This document shows positions 1-46,340 of a stretch of DNA of 64,000 nt, one piece after another. The translations under genes and the position numbers were made by a program. The notes under the pieces were generated by a model. That model searched no databases. It was not told where the DNA came from and saw only the letters and a program-made list of their open reading frames with translations. This DNA comes from Watersipora subatra. Lineage: Eukaryota > Bryozoa > Gymnolaemata > Cheilostomatida > Watersiporidae. Position 1 is the first letter of the stretch; each line of letters opens with the position of its first letter. The stretch spans positions 37,402,302 through 37,466,301 of the forward strand of contig NC_088717.1 of the NCBI RefSeq assembly GCF_963576615.1, given 5' to 3'.

Positions 1-289
1 ATATAGAGAACTGTTTGTTTAAGCTTGATAAATTAAAAAGACTTCAGTGTAACATGTGTAGCTCTTTGAACACTTCATGCAAACTGCCTTACTATTTGCA
101 TAAGTTTATTGTTGCTGAAAGTGTACTAAGCATGCAATATTATAAAATCGTGCAAAAAACTTTAAAATGTGAACATGCCTGACACTGAAAATTAAAGTTA
201 AACAAAGTATACATGCAGATGCAGAAACAATTGTAATCAAAGAGCTCTACAATCTCTACTTTATATATGACTACTTGAATTTTATTTCA

Positions 290-765
290 TTTAAATTAAA
301 CTCTTTATGCCCCAACTTAAACCCTCTATACCTCAACTTAAACTTTCTATACCTAAACTTGAACTCTTTATGACTCGACTTAAACTTTTTAAACTTCAAC
401 TTCAACTTTCTATACCTCAAGTTAAACTCTCTATGACTCAACTTAAAATCTCCATACCTTAACTTAAACTCTCTATGCTTCAACTTAAACTCTCTATACC
501 TCAACTTAAACTATCTATACCTCAACTTAAACTCTCTATACTTCAACTTAAACTCTTTATGACTCAACCTAAACTCTTTATACCTCAGCTTAAACTGTCT
601 ATACCTCAAGTTAAACTCTCTTTGACTCAACTTAAAATCTCCATACCTTAACTTAAACTCTCTATGCTTCAACTTAAACTCTCTATACTTCAACTTAAAC
701 TTTCTACGACTCACCTAAAACTCTCTATGCCTTAACTTAAACTCTCTATACCTCAAGCTAAACTA
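290..765. repeat. 21-bp minisatellite
   Basis: About 22 imperfect copies of AACTTAAACTCTCTATACCT plus one base. The unit is seven codons long, so the minus strand stays open as two stretches of a degenerate Y-R-E-F-K-L-R repeat; this is low-complexity translation, not a gene. It lies in or beyond the 3' side of intron 2 of the left-hand gene. Confidence 0.9.
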
Positions 766-1236
766 TTTAGTGCAAATACAGTCATTGTTAAATGTTGTTA
801 AAAGCTACAAATAAGCTGAAGTTAGCTTTTTTAATCAAAAATCTAGATTTGCTTCCAAATACTCCTCTATATTAACAAAGAGGTGTAGTACTTACATATT
901 CAGCTATTGTTTCAGCAGGCTATGAGTTTTTACATTATTATATGTCTTGACAATTTCTAATATGATAGAGTGCTGAAGGCAAAAAGATATAGCATTAAAT
1001 TTAATTCAATAAGATGACAGCTCAATATAACAAAAATGAAGCAGTAATTTGGATCTGATTTTTTGCTAATATGTACTTGACTTATGCAAATTTGTGTTTT
1101 GTGCTTTAATAGTGTAACAATATTATATCAAACGACTGATCATAAAACTAACAAGAATTGATAAGCATTTCTTAAGTGGATAACATTAAGAAGTGTCGAC
1201 TGAATCAGAAACATATCAAGTCATTTCCTTACTTAC
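766..1236. other. AT-rich intron sequence, nothing recognised
   Basis: No open exon-like segment, repeat or RNA motif was found here. It is presumably intron following exon 2 of the minus-strand gene. Confidence 0.5.
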
Positions 1237-1389
1237 TATTACGCCGATAGTTTAGGACATCATCAGCTGTCACCTTTTCTTTTATGGTATTCAAAACAAC
1301 TTTCAAATTACTGGGAGAATAGTAGGCCGATATATTAGAGTAGACATTGGATATCTCCTCGCCTCTAGGTGTCAGCCCAGTGATCAGAC
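1237..1389 (-). CDS. Unknown secreted protein, exon 2
   Basis: Acceptor GATGATAG and donor AATA|GTAAGT bound 51 codons without a stop, in phase with exon 1. The content is codon-like and unlike the flanking AT-rich intron. Confidence 0.6.
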
Positions 1390-3276
1390 CTATCATCAAA
1401 TACATAGTATAATATGTTTAACATTTTGCACCTGACAGGAGTTTGTCAAAATATAAGGAGGAAGAAGATAAGAACGAAGGTGTAACATCATCACTATTTG
1501 CGGCGATATCTGTTATACATAACAAGACAGAAACATAGCTGTCTTTATGTGAGTGTGCTAATGATTTTAAACATAGTTATTTCATTGTTTTAAAGAACCT
1601 TCCTACTCACAATAGTTTTAGTCAAATAATTTTAGCTAAAACTCAAAATGTAAAAAGGGAGAAGATATCGTTCTAAAGTCAGATTTGCAGCGCACACGCT
1701 CTCTGCATGTATGTACCTTTAGTGTCATGCATGTAGATATATATATTTATGAAATATATATCTTTGCTACTTAACACGTGGTGCTGTTATTTGACTGTGA
1801 TTATAGCTTTGCTCCCACTCAAGCAAGTACATTTTCATCGAGTAAAATTTTCTGTATATCTAAAACTGTGTGGAGGATTTAACAGCTGACCAAAAATAAT
1901 TAAAGACAGGGTTTTTGACTCCTGCTGCAATAATGAGAAGTAACCTAGGAAAGTTAGGAATTTTACAAGTTTACATGTTTATTAAGTAGTCTGATATTCC
2001 CATGAGAATTGGTGGCCATAAACAGCAGAGAAGGAACAAGAGAAGTAAACTCAACAGGTCAATAGCGGGGTAAAAGTTGCAAAATCAGTGAAACATGTAA
2101 GTGTATTGTAAACTAGTAAAAGTGAACAGTGTACAATCAAGAAGCTAAGAGATCAATGAATGAGTACTCATTCTGAGGGTATCCTCAGATGACATACACT
2201 TTGTACAGTAAAATTGAGCTGGTGAACGAATATCTATCGTCGGCTGAGAATTTTATTAGTTTTACTACATTCTCACTGGCAATGATAGAGATGGCTTAGT
2301 GACAAAGTGTGGATAAAGCAACGTTGTTCATCATAAAGTCAATGGTGACAAATGAATGTAAAACAGTAGAGCTGATGCTAAGATAAAAACCAAGCCAAAA
2401 TAGCCTTGATAAATGCTGCATGTATAAACAATGTGCTTAAACAACAGACACATTACATGCACACAAAGCAACTAATCATTTATGCTGCCATATTGCCATT
2501 CTATAGAAACTACCTACGTATTTATTTTGTAACAAAATAAAAAGTGCATTTTATTTATATTAATAAATCTCATTTTTTATTGTGTTTGTCTGTGTAGCCT
2601 CTATGCTTTTCTACATTTGTAGCTGATTTCATCAAAACTTCACAAGTATATGCTATAAGCCTTCCACCAGACCTCAAACAATATTTGCTTCGAAAATTCT
2701 CTAATTTTTGACAACCAGCCTTTTAAATACCAACTTTTGAAATAGCTGATTAGAAAGGAAAATGCCGTACACCACAAGTTTTACTCCTAGTAACTAATCT
2801 AAAAGTAAACAGATACTCTAAGCATTTTTTTCAAAACTGCTCTTGTAATCTTACAGCTAGATAAACATTAAGCTTCTCAGTTGTAGAGAGCACAATAACA
2901 TTAACAGCGTGTTAATTTATATGGTTTTATCTCATTGTAAACAGCACAAATTCATCAGTAAAATGTTAGTGATTATTATATTTCCTTGCCCTAAATAGTA
3001 CAACTAGTACTTAGTACAACTTAGTACAACTACATCGATGGCATGTTAGTTGATATTATGTTACCTAACTATGAATAACACCAACTCACCAGTAAAATGT
3101 TAGTGGTTATTATGTTCCCTAAATAGTCCTAACAAGATCTTTAGATAAAAAATTAAGTAAGCTTAGACATTTTAAAATGAATTACCTGTATAAAATTTTG
3201 TTTGCTGGAATGAAGGCTGAACAAATAGACCAGAAAGTGCTATAATCCCAAACAATGCTTTCCAATGTGACACCAT
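1237..3276 (-). CDS. Unrecognised secreted/luminal protein, 5' part (exons 1-2), runs off left edge
   Basis: Two exons join in phase 1 across an intron of about 1.8 kb. Exon 1 (3186-3276) starts MVSHWKALFGIIALSGLFVQ, a signal peptide with a likely cleavage just after the SFQQ region. Exon 2 (1237-1389) encodes GLITGLTPRGEEISNVYSNI, then a charged helical stretch ending DDVLNYRR, and has donor GTAAGT in phase 1. No further exon is seen down to position 1, so the rest lies to the left. I do not recognise the family; the signal peptide suggests the secretory pathway. That both exons are open, carry consensus splice sites and match in phase argues for a real gene. Confidence 0.6.
1630..1810. repeat. 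Dispersed repeat, copy 1, with short (TA)n
   Basis: The stretch from AAAAAGGGAGAAGATAT through CTTTAGTGTCATGCATGTA closely matches 4215-4310. A short (TA)n follows, then GTGCTGTTATTTGA, which resembles sequence found only at about 7677 next to the other copy. The locus therefore looks like the uninterrupted version of the element interrupted at 4215-7700. Confidence 0.6.
2800..3140. repeat. Dispersed repeat related to 8040-8370
   Basis: Shares AGAGCACAATAACAT, GGCATGTTAGTTGAT and CAGTAAAATGTTAGTG blocks with 8140-8370, in the same order. A separate part of the same unit (GTCGGGT..AGGCCATCATCA) is at 3625-3720. No coding content was seen. Confidence 0.6.
3186..3276 (-). CDS. Unknown secreted protein, exon 1 (signal peptide)
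   Basis: ATG at 3274-3276, 30 codons plus one base, donor ACAG|GTAATT. Hydrophobic core LFGIIALSGLFV. Confidence 0.6.
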
Positions 3277-4214
3277 GCTCTTTCTCTTGCCGTAACAAAT
3301 AGCTAATGACAAGAATCAGCAGTGCTTCATAGCTCATTCTTTGCTATGATGACATGATTAACTGTAATATATTTACACAGAGTGGTTCTAACTCTGTTTA
3401 GCATGTCAAGTGTGCTATAAGTATGACTAGCTGTCATTGTTAGTGTCGGAAGAACCTGTACAAGCGTAGGTAATCAAGTTAACTTTCCCAACTAAGATCA
3501 CGCATATGACTAATCAATAAGCTACAGACTGTCAGCTTCACACTAATTAAGCACTAACTTGAATGCGATTGGAATTTCTAGTAACTAGAGAGAATAAAAC
3601 AAGAGTTATAACATGTAACATTGTTGAAGTCGGGTCAGATCAGGCCATCATCATATATCGTACAAAATAATTTTGTAGTTGTTGTCTCCTTTTTAAAGAC
3701 TATTCTAAAAATAGGGCGATTGACCTATTTGGTTTATTAAAACCTTGATGCTCTTGCTCCTTCTTCCTTGAACAATTCTGTGCTTAACCTACAAACTCAA
3801 GTAACAAATACCTCTAAATTCAAGCATATTTTTGGTGCTCAAATTAGCAAAGTCAAGCTGAAGAACCTTGAGTGCGAATAAGAAAAGCGAGTCAAGCTGA
3901 CTACACTCTTCCACACTTTCAGACCAATTGGTAAGCATCTATTTGACGTAGATGATTATCGGAATATTATGTACAGAGTGGAACAGGAGAGCCTAGAGAC
4001 CAGGGCCGTAATAATAATAAACCTTTTAGTCACCACAGTTGCAGGACGGAGCCTGCAAGAGACAAAGACAGGCGCGGCCACCGAGAGGAGCTCGAGCTAC
4101 TGAGTGCAAGCCAATGGACTAAGAGAGGAGACCGAGGGACCAAGAAAGGAAACTGAGGAATTGAGAGAACGCCCGTGTAAAAGAACAAAGTAAAGGGGTG
4201 GAGCCCAAGCTAAA

Positions 4215-4304
4215 ACTAAAAATATAAAAAGGGAGGAGATAACATTCGAAAGTCAGAGATGTAGCGCACACGTTCTCTGCATGTATGCACCTTTAGTGTC
4301 ATGC

Positions 4305-4362
<58 letters not shown>
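4215..4362. repeat. Dispersed repeat, copy 2, ending in (TA)n
   Basis: Same sequence as 1630-1745, leading into a (TA)n tract at about 4309-4362. The upstream 3960-4214 is a GA-rich, gene-free stretch of unknown origin. Confidence 0.7.
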
Positions 4363-4365
<3 letters not shown>

Positions 4366-4370
4366 CATAC

Positions 4371-5606
4371 ACGCTTGTATTTCACAACGACACGGCCTGG
4401 TCAAAGAAGAACTCTAATAAATTGTTTGACGTGACTATGGGTAGCTACGACGGAGCGGAGACTTGTGAATTAGTAGGGACTTACTTACTGACTCAAATAC
4501 CCAAAGAATTGACTTGCAGCATTGGACTATACAGAGACGACGGACTTGCGGTTTGCAAGGGTACACCACAAGCTATAGAGAGAACAAAGAAACTGATATG
4601 CAACATATTTAATAAGAACAACTTGAAAATTACTATTGAGGCGAACAAACGATCAGTGAACTTTCTTGACGTAACTTTAAATTTACAAGATGGCAGCTTC
4701 AAGCTTTTCCAAAAACCAGGCAACACAGTACTATATGTGCACAAACAAAGCAACCATCTACCTTCCATATTGAAAAACTTACCAGACAACATAAACAAAC
4801 GACTAAACGCACTTTCATCAGATGAACAACAATTTAACAGCACAGTACGACCATACCAAGAAGCACTCCACAAAAGTGGATACAACAGCAAACTACAATA
4901 TGAAACCAACATGAAAAAACCTAAAAAACGTAACAGACAAAGAAAAATCACATGGTACAACCCACCATTCAGCGCCAATGTTGCAACCAATATCGGACAA
5001 AAGTTCTTCAGCATAGTTACAACATGCTTCCCAAAGAAACACCCACTCCAAACAGTATTTAATAGACAAACCTTAAAACTGAGCTACTCAGTAATGCCAA
5101 ACATAAAAACAATCATTGATGGGAGCAACAAAACCCTTAATAAAACCAGTACACTACAAAGAGAAGACAACGAAAAAAGTTGCAACTGCAGACAAAAGAA
5201 CAACTGCCCTTTGGAAGGAAAATGCAGAGCCAAAAATGTGATATATCAAGCAACAGTAAGCAACAACACAAACAATCACGTAGCAACCTACATAGGACTT
5301 TGCTCAACCGAATTTAAAACTAGATACAGTAACCATAAAGCCTCGTTTAACCACAGAAACAAACAACACCACACAGAATTGAGCAAGCACATTTGGAAGT
5401 TAAAAGAAAGCAACTCAACATACAACATAACATGGAAAATACTAGCTCAAGCACAACCATACACAAACAAAACAAAACGATGCAAATTATGTTTACTTGA
5501 AAAATACTTCATAATATGCAAACCACACTTAGGCACATTAAATAAAAGAAATGAATTGACTTCTAATTGCAGACATGCTAGGAGTTATCTTTTCGGTTAC
5601 ACTTAG
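4371..5606 (+). pseudogene. Penelope-like element, 5'-truncated: RT C-terminal part plus GIY-YIG endonuclease
   Basis: The frame is open for about 410 codons to the stop at 5606. It starts inside the RT domain near motif B (KLFDVTMGSYDGAETCELVG), has the catalytic YRDD box, and continues through an RT thumb region. Next come a Cys cluster (CNCRQKNNCPLEGKC) and a GIY-YIG endonuclease: VIYQATV, ATYIG, the Arg in FKTRYSNHK and the Glu in CLLEKYFI. This RT plus GIY-YIG order is diagnostic of Penelope-like elements. The N-terminal half of the RT is missing and (TA)n abuts the break, consistent with truncated target-primed insertion, so the copy cannot be autonomous. An apparent ATG at 4281 only reads through (TA)n and is not the natural start. 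Confidence 0.85.
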
Positions 5607-5848
5607 CACTGAATTAGATGATTACCACAGCGAGCCCATTTCTGATATTTTGGCACATTCAGTAAAGCTTTTCATTTTAGTACAATCGCGGCTGATGAGT
5701 GCTCCGCACGAAACAAATTTGTAACGCAAATACTAAAAGTTTACTTTTTTCGCAATAATTTTTCAAATATTTCATACTCCACTAATAATCTTTTAGGTTT
5801 TTAGTGTAGAGTTCTCTTTTTATATGCTTTTGCACTTGCTTTTAGTTA

Positions 5849-5870
5849 ATATATATATATATATATATAT
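5849..5870. repeat. (TA)n microsatellite between PLE and MITE
   Basis: Pure TA run directly preceding the left terminal inverted repeat of the MITE. Confidence 0.9.
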
Positions 5871-6982
5871 ACAGTCAAACATGGATAACTCGTCCACGGA
5901 TAGCTCGAAAAAATGGTTAATTCGAACATTTCCTTTGGTCCGTTCCCACGTAATGATAAATTGCTATAGATAACTCGAATTCAACACTGTTAATTCGAAC
6001 TGTTTTTTTGCCCAACAGCTACCGAAACGGTTGTTTTCGCTTTAGAAAATCACTTTATTCAAAGCCATAGAGGTAAACTTCATCTTTTCGTAATTCATAA
6101 GCGTCGTTATTACCACCATCGGCAAAATATTTTTGTCAACGACTTTTCTAAAAGTTTGGTGAAATTTGATTTATACAGCGATACGATGAATAGCACGGGC
6201 TAGCCGGGTCACGCGCGCAAGAATTTTCGCCACGCACATACAAAACAAAAATCGCATGTTGTTTTGTATGTGCGTGGCGAAAATCCTTGAGTGCGTGACT
6301 CGGCTAGCCCGTGATGAATAGTTTTCCGACGTTGATTCCGTGTTGAATCAACGTCGGAATGTTGAATGTTTAAAACGTCTTAAAAAATGTTGTAATTAAA
6401 CGTATACGTTGTCTGAGCTACAAAAAACTATTCATCGTTTGACCTAAACACAGAATACGTGTGTACATTCAATAAGTATCTATTAAAAAAGCGTGAGTGA
6501 TATAGAATGTACCGTAAAACCTCGTAAAACTTCTAATTGAACTGCCTCGGAGTGTTGCTCTTAACGAATTCCAGGTAAAGTAATCTGCATAAACTTCAAG
6601 AAAAAACGGCAAAATTGATGGTGGGTAAAATCCCAAAAGAAAAAAATGTCTTTTCTTTTGAGCATTTCAACAACGATCAAGTTTTGCCAATGTCAATCTG
6701 AAAAACGTCCTGGCAATAACATCACCTCAAACAACAAACCAATCTCAAGTGATAGAAAAATCTATACTTTTTCATGAAAACGTTTTAAACTTTACATTAG
6801 AAGCATTTAATTTGAAACAAGCCATTTGTGCTTTTGATTTATATTATAGTTTGTATATGTACATGTATCTACTAATAAATAAGTAAATATATGGACTTGT
6901 GACAGTGCTCTGATAACTTGAATGCTCTGATAATTCGAACACTTTTGCTCGGTCCCTTGAAGTTCGAGTTATCCATGTTTGA

Positions 6983-6986
<4 letters not shown>
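5871..6986. mobile_element. MITE of about 1.1 kb with TIRs and TA target site
   Basis: The left end begins ACAGTCAAACATGGATAACT and the right end is its exact inverse, ending at 6986; TA lies on both sides. Further subterminal copies of TAATTCGAAC-like words occur at both ends. There is no transposase frame inside, so it is non-autonomous. The TA target suggests mobilisation by a Tc1/mariner/pogo-type enzyme. A foldback is nested at 6194-6313, and fragments resembling two other MITE families lie at 6510-6550 and 6650-6750. Confidence 0.85.
6194..6313. mobile_element. Nested foldback element
   Basis: Two arms of about 54 nt, CACGGGCTAGCCGGGTCACG... and its near-perfect inverse ending GGCTAGCCCGTG, around a loop of about a dozen bases. 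It is GC-richer than its surroundings and sits inside the MITE, so it probably inserted later. Confidence 0.85.

Positions 6987-7076
<90 letters not shown>
6987..7076. repeat. (TA)n microsatellite
   Basis: Long TA run with occasional C, between the MITE right end and the LINE fragment. Confidence 0.9.
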
Positions 7077-7080
<4 letters not shown>

Positions 7081-7138
7081 TGTTTCCTCATCCCTGTTAA
7101 CCCGTATGGGTGGTAATTTCTGCTCTAACTCGGGTCTC

Positions 7139-7625
7139 CTACCAGAGACGTGGGAGTTTGAGCATTCGCCTCAAGATCTTAGCTGTTCCCAACAACGAAA
7201 TTTTCTGCAACTCACCTGAGTTGATTTCTGTCGGTATTTGGGCAAGCCACATTTTATGCGCCGGTGTTATTGCGCCCAGTGCCCCAATGACTACTGGGAT
7301 TACCGTTGTTCTTACATCCCAGCATTTTTCAATCTCTTCTCCAAGAGGGAGAGAGGGAGATATTCTCTACCTTTTCTTTTTCTTTGCTGGCTATATTGTA
7401 GTCATTGGGTACTGCTATATCTATTATAGTAGCCCTCTTGCTCTCCTTGTCCACCACCACTATATCTGGTTGGTTTGCTAGGACATGCTTGTCAGTCCGG
7501 ATGTAGAAGTCCCAGAGAATCTTAGTGCGGTCATTTTCATTGACCTTACCAGGAGCTTCCCACCAGTGTTGTGGTTTATTAAGGCCATACTCATCACACA
7601 GACTTCTATACACAACACCTGCGAC
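7139..7625 (-). pseudogene. LINE 3' fragment: restriction-like endonuclease end of a retrotransposon polyprotein, frameshifted
   Basis: Reading minus, the first frame has HWWEAPGKVNENDRTKILWD, FYIRTDKHVLANQPDIVVVD and ATIIDIAVPNDYN. The PD...D spacing fits the restriction-like endonuclease of R2/NeSL-type non-LTR elements. After a frameshift near 7330-7345 a second frame gives DVRTTVIPVVIGALGAITP and GTAKILRRMLKLPRLW, ending in TAG at 7139; such ends follow this domain in animal elements as I recall them. It is a dead 5'-truncated copy bounded by (TA)n on both sides. The exact clade is uncertain. Confidence 0.75.
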
Positions 7626-7626
7626 A

Positions 7627-7628
<2 letters not shown>

Positions 7629-7671
<43 letters not shown>
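7629..7671. repeat. (TA)n microsatellite
   Basis: TA run on the far side of the LINE fragment. The sequence after it (GTGTTGTTATTTGATT) resembles the sequence after the (TA)n at 1740-1770. Confidence 0.85.
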
Positions 7672-7674
<3 letters not shown>

Positions 7675-8039
7675 CGCAGTGTTGTTATTTGATTGCCTTG
7701 TGAAGGGTAAAGAAAACCAGCAGTTTCCTTTACAACAGTTCATTCAAGTATTTTTGGCCAGTTTTCTACTTTTTTGCGTTGCTTTGGCTCTTGATAATAA
7801 TAATGAGTTTAAAAAAAGACACATGTTTTTTTTTAATTTTAGAATTACATATTAATATTTTTAATATTTGCGTTACTTTCATTAGGATAAAAACGAATTC
7901 AAATACCATTTTTTCTTATGAGAAAATAATTTTAAGGTTTTGAACAAACAGGTGCTCGACCACCAACATTGGTTGAATTATAATTGCAAACCGACGTTCC
8001 ACCGTAACCATAAAAAATAGAATAAGAGTTGGAAAATGC

Positions 8040-8370
8040 GACGTTGCTAAAGTCGGGTAAAATTAGGCCATCATCACACTTCCTGTCAAAATAACTTTGT
8101 AGTTCCTAAGTCCTTTTTTGTCGACTGTTCTAAAAGTAAACACATGCTCTGAGAATGTTTTAAAATAGCTCCTGTAGTCTCACAACTAGATAAATATTAG
8201 GCTACTCAGTTGTAAAGAGCACAATAACATCAATGGCATGTTAGTTGATGCTATGTTACTTAATTGCGAATAACACAAATTTATCAGTAAAATGTTAGTG
8301 ATCATTATACTACCTTGTTCTAAATAGTACAACTACATCAATGGCCTGTTAGTTGGTATTATGTTACTTA
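8040..8370. repeat. Dispersed repeat, fuller copy
   Basis: Joins in one unit the blocks that are separate at 3625-3720 and 2800-3140 (GTCGGGTAAAATTAGGCCAT, then GAGCACAATAACATCAATGG, then CAGTAAAATGTTAGTGAT). No coding content. Confidence 0.6.
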
Positions 8371-8590
8371 ATAATAATATTAATTTACTGTAATTCTCTG
8401 TTTGCGTTCATCTAGTGCAGTCGGTACACTCAAATATTATTAATTTGTTTTTTCTCCTTATTTTCAACTTGGTCGGTTTCGAATAAAACTGCAAAAAATG
8501 AAAAATAATTAAGATAACTCTTAAAAGTTTTTTGCAGATGTTCTTCACACTTAGTCTTGCTGGATTCTGTGAAACCCCCTTCAAGGGAAG

Positions 8591-8635
8591 GACACTACCT
8601 TTGCCTACAACTCCTATGTAGGCAAAGGTAATGTC
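8591..8635. other. Perfect short hairpin
   Basis: TACCTTTGCCTACA at 8596-8609, a 7-nt loop, and its exact inverse at 8617-8630; GACA/TGTC extend the stem past one mismatch. The stem is too short for a standard miRNA precursor. Confidence 0.6.
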
Positions 8636-8911
8636 AGTAACAATAAAATTTTTTACGAAATTGTCTTTCCATGATATATGGTCAAAGATAGTGTATGTAA
8701 TGAACATTCACAACATACATTGTAGATTATGGTGTAGTTGGATTCATCACTTTGTTAACTTTTAGTAAATGTAGGCATTGTCTAGGTTTAGTTGATAACC
8801 TTTTGATTGCCAAGTCTTTGAAATTTGTGGACAATATCCTAAACCTTACCCATCTGATAGGATTATACATAAATAGATAGATTATTTTGGCCTAAAATCG
8901 TTGTTAAAACA

Positions 8912-9280
8912 ATGACAAGCCTTATTTTTATCGAAGTTAAGACCGGCCAACGGAACGCCGATGAGGCCATGCGACAGAGAGTAGAATCATTGTCGTGTGC
9001 ATTTCACAAGAAAAAGGTGCACATTTCACCAGTCTATGGCATTGTCCAATCGCCGAAGGTTTCTGTAACAAACGTAGAAATACTGAAAAGTAATCGTTTC
9101 TTTTTTGCCGATTTTAAAGTAACTGACATTTTAGACACTTATAATGAGTACTTTGGCTTTCCAACTGATGTCCAAAGCAGGGAAAGTAAAGGGGATGACG
9201 ATGATATTTTTCCAACGAATCTTATAAGATTATTACGATGTTTAATTATAAGAATAATTATTCGATTTTATAAGATTTAA
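8912..9280 (+). CDS. Unassigned open frame (122 codons)
   Basis: The first ~90 residues are compositionally protein-like: LIFIEVKTGQRNADEAMRQR, then AFHKKKVHISPVYGIV and FADFKVTDILDTYNEYFGFP. The last part is translated AT-rich repeat (LIIRIIIRF) and is probably not coding. IEVKTG resembles an E-x-K of PD-(D/E)XK nucleases, but no second motif was found. It could be an exon, an old element fragment, or chance. No flanking splice sites or promoter were convincing. Confidence 0.3.
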   Translation: MTSLIFIEVKTGQRNADEAMRQRVESLSCAFHKKKVHISPVYGIVQSPKVSVTNVEILKSNRFFFADFKVTDILDTYNEYFGFPTDVQSRESKGDDDDIFPTNLIRLLRCLIIRIIIRFYKI

Positions 9281-10332
9281 TTATAAGAATAATCATTCGA
9301 ATTTACAAGATCGAAGTATATAGTGACCAATGTTGGGCAATATGTTACTGTTATTATTTTTTCTAAATAATTTTGTTAAATAGATTTTCTACAAATCTAG
9401 ATAAATATCACAACTTCTTGATATTGGTTGCTATGACATTTTGAAATGTAAACAAAATTGTGCATTGGCTTTCTATTATTACTGTAATACTATATTAATA
9501 ATATTGGTTATTCTAATAATATCAGTGCATTTTACTTCTAATATTGCATTTCTCCTATTGCAGGGGAAGATATAAACATATAATCTTTTCCTTTCACTAT
9601 TGCTATTTGTTGTATATAATAACACCCACACCAAGTACAATACAGCTACCATTGCAGTTATCCCATTGCACCACAGTGCTATTTGACTGCTAATATTGCA
9701 TTTCTCAACTATCAGTACCTTTTCTTTTTTCCAATATCACTTTGGTCGTGGGCTGCATGACAAGGGAATTTCTAGTATAATATAATGTTGCTTAGTGGAT
9801 AATAACATAGCTACATCAAGAATGTATTATTTAATGTTATACCGCTTTTATTGTACAATACAGTTGTATCGTTTAAGTTCTAGTCAATGATTTATTATTT
9901 TTTATTTGTAAATAAATAAGAAAGCATCATAAATGGCGTGTTAGTTAATTTGGCTCAAAAATGAAGAAGCACAAAACAGCAATAAACAGATAAATTTTGT
10001 TGATCAATAAACATGAAAAAAGAACAACTAAATTATTAAATAAAATGACTGTTTTATGAATGCAAATTGTGTTACAAGAGTTGTCTACTCAGTCTACCCA
10101 GTCTTACTAATGCAGAGTAATTTGTTCCATAATGAAAATTATTTGTTGATGTTTCAGTTATAACAAAAAAGAGATACACTAAAACTAATACTAACTTATA
10201 GATAGTTTGATTACAACAACTTTTGTCCAAAAAACCCTATTTCATTAAATTTTAGCAAGCTTGTTCTGATGCAGTCTTTACAGCAGCATTGTGTTCTTTA
10301 TAAGCCATAGACAGCATCTGAATCTAAATGGT
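9281..10332. other. AT-rich intergenic sequence and receptor 3' untranslated region
   Basis: Nothing recognised apart from possible poly(A) motifs for the minus-strand receptor near 9890-9905. Confidence 0.5.
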
Positions 10333-45415
<35,083 letters not shown>

Positions 45416-45984
45416 CTTGGCAGCGACTTAAAGTTTCACGAGCTGGCAGCTATGTCAGCAGCAAACACAATTACTGCATGATTGAAGGCTGATGCGAAGG
45501 TTAGTACTTTATGGTCTAATTATTTTCTGATAATTTTATTTCGAGTCTCGTGTGGAAGTCGGCGACGAGTAGGAATCCAATTATTAGCTAACTTTACAGC
45601 TTATTAGTTGCATTAGCTTGTCGTTCGACACATCACGGCGTGTAATAGCTGACAGAAGACAGCAATGTATCGACTTGGATGGGATAATATATGATCTATA
45701 GCACAAGGACTTAGTCATGAAGATGGGGAGACTAGTTAAATTGATGGATATGTTTAAAGTTTCTACTACTTTCAGGCTCTTTATAAGTCATGATTAGGAG
45801 CCAAAAAGGTGTTGAGATTTTGGTCATGCAACCGCCACGCTTTTAGGAGAGCTCTGGCAGTTTTTTTCTGACTGAGGTACACGATACTTGATAACCAAGT
45901 AGCACCTGTTGACAGAGACAAGGGTGTGTGTGGTGATGAATTACAAAAGCTTTGATACGATATTTTTACAAACCTACGTTATTA

Positions 45985-46340
45985 CTAGTAGGCCTACCCG
46001 AGTAGTCTAGTATGATGTAATAACTACATGTATAACTATTCCGTAAAATGAAACTGCGGTCGTTTGGTGCAGTTGTTGGAGCGATAGTCACCATGCTCAA
46101 TGTTGTGGGTTCAAATTTTGTGTGATCAAATCTTTTTTCCTACCTCCGACCGTGGCTTCGGCTCTAACCATAGTCGAGATTTTACTTTATTCGTTTGTCT
46201 GTTTGCTTTGTTACAAAGTAGTGAGAAGAAAGATTGCATCATGATTCTGAGACTTTGTAGGTGTCCGAATAGCTTAGTTGGTTAGAGCATCAGTCTAGCA
46301 AGTTGCATGTAATGGTTTCAAGCCCAACATTGGCTAACAT
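45985..46340 (+). repeat. SINE-like family B copy plus a further tRNA-like head
   Basis: First part: ACTAGTAGGCCTACCCGAGT, GCGGTCGTTTGGTGCAG, GTGGGTTCAAATT, TTTTTTCCTAC. Second part at 46256-46340: ATAGCTTAGTTGGTTAGAGC with GGTTTCAAGCCC, the best box A/box B pair in the window, though no complete cloverleaf was found. Confidence 0.5.

Noticed and set aside
8408..8707. 99-codon minus frame
   Set aside because: No domain, atypical composition, no splice or promoter context.
46256..46340. Possible functional tRNA gene
   Set aside because: Good A and B boxes, but no consistent acceptor and anticodon stems; adjacent to SINE-like family B, so treated as a derived repeat.
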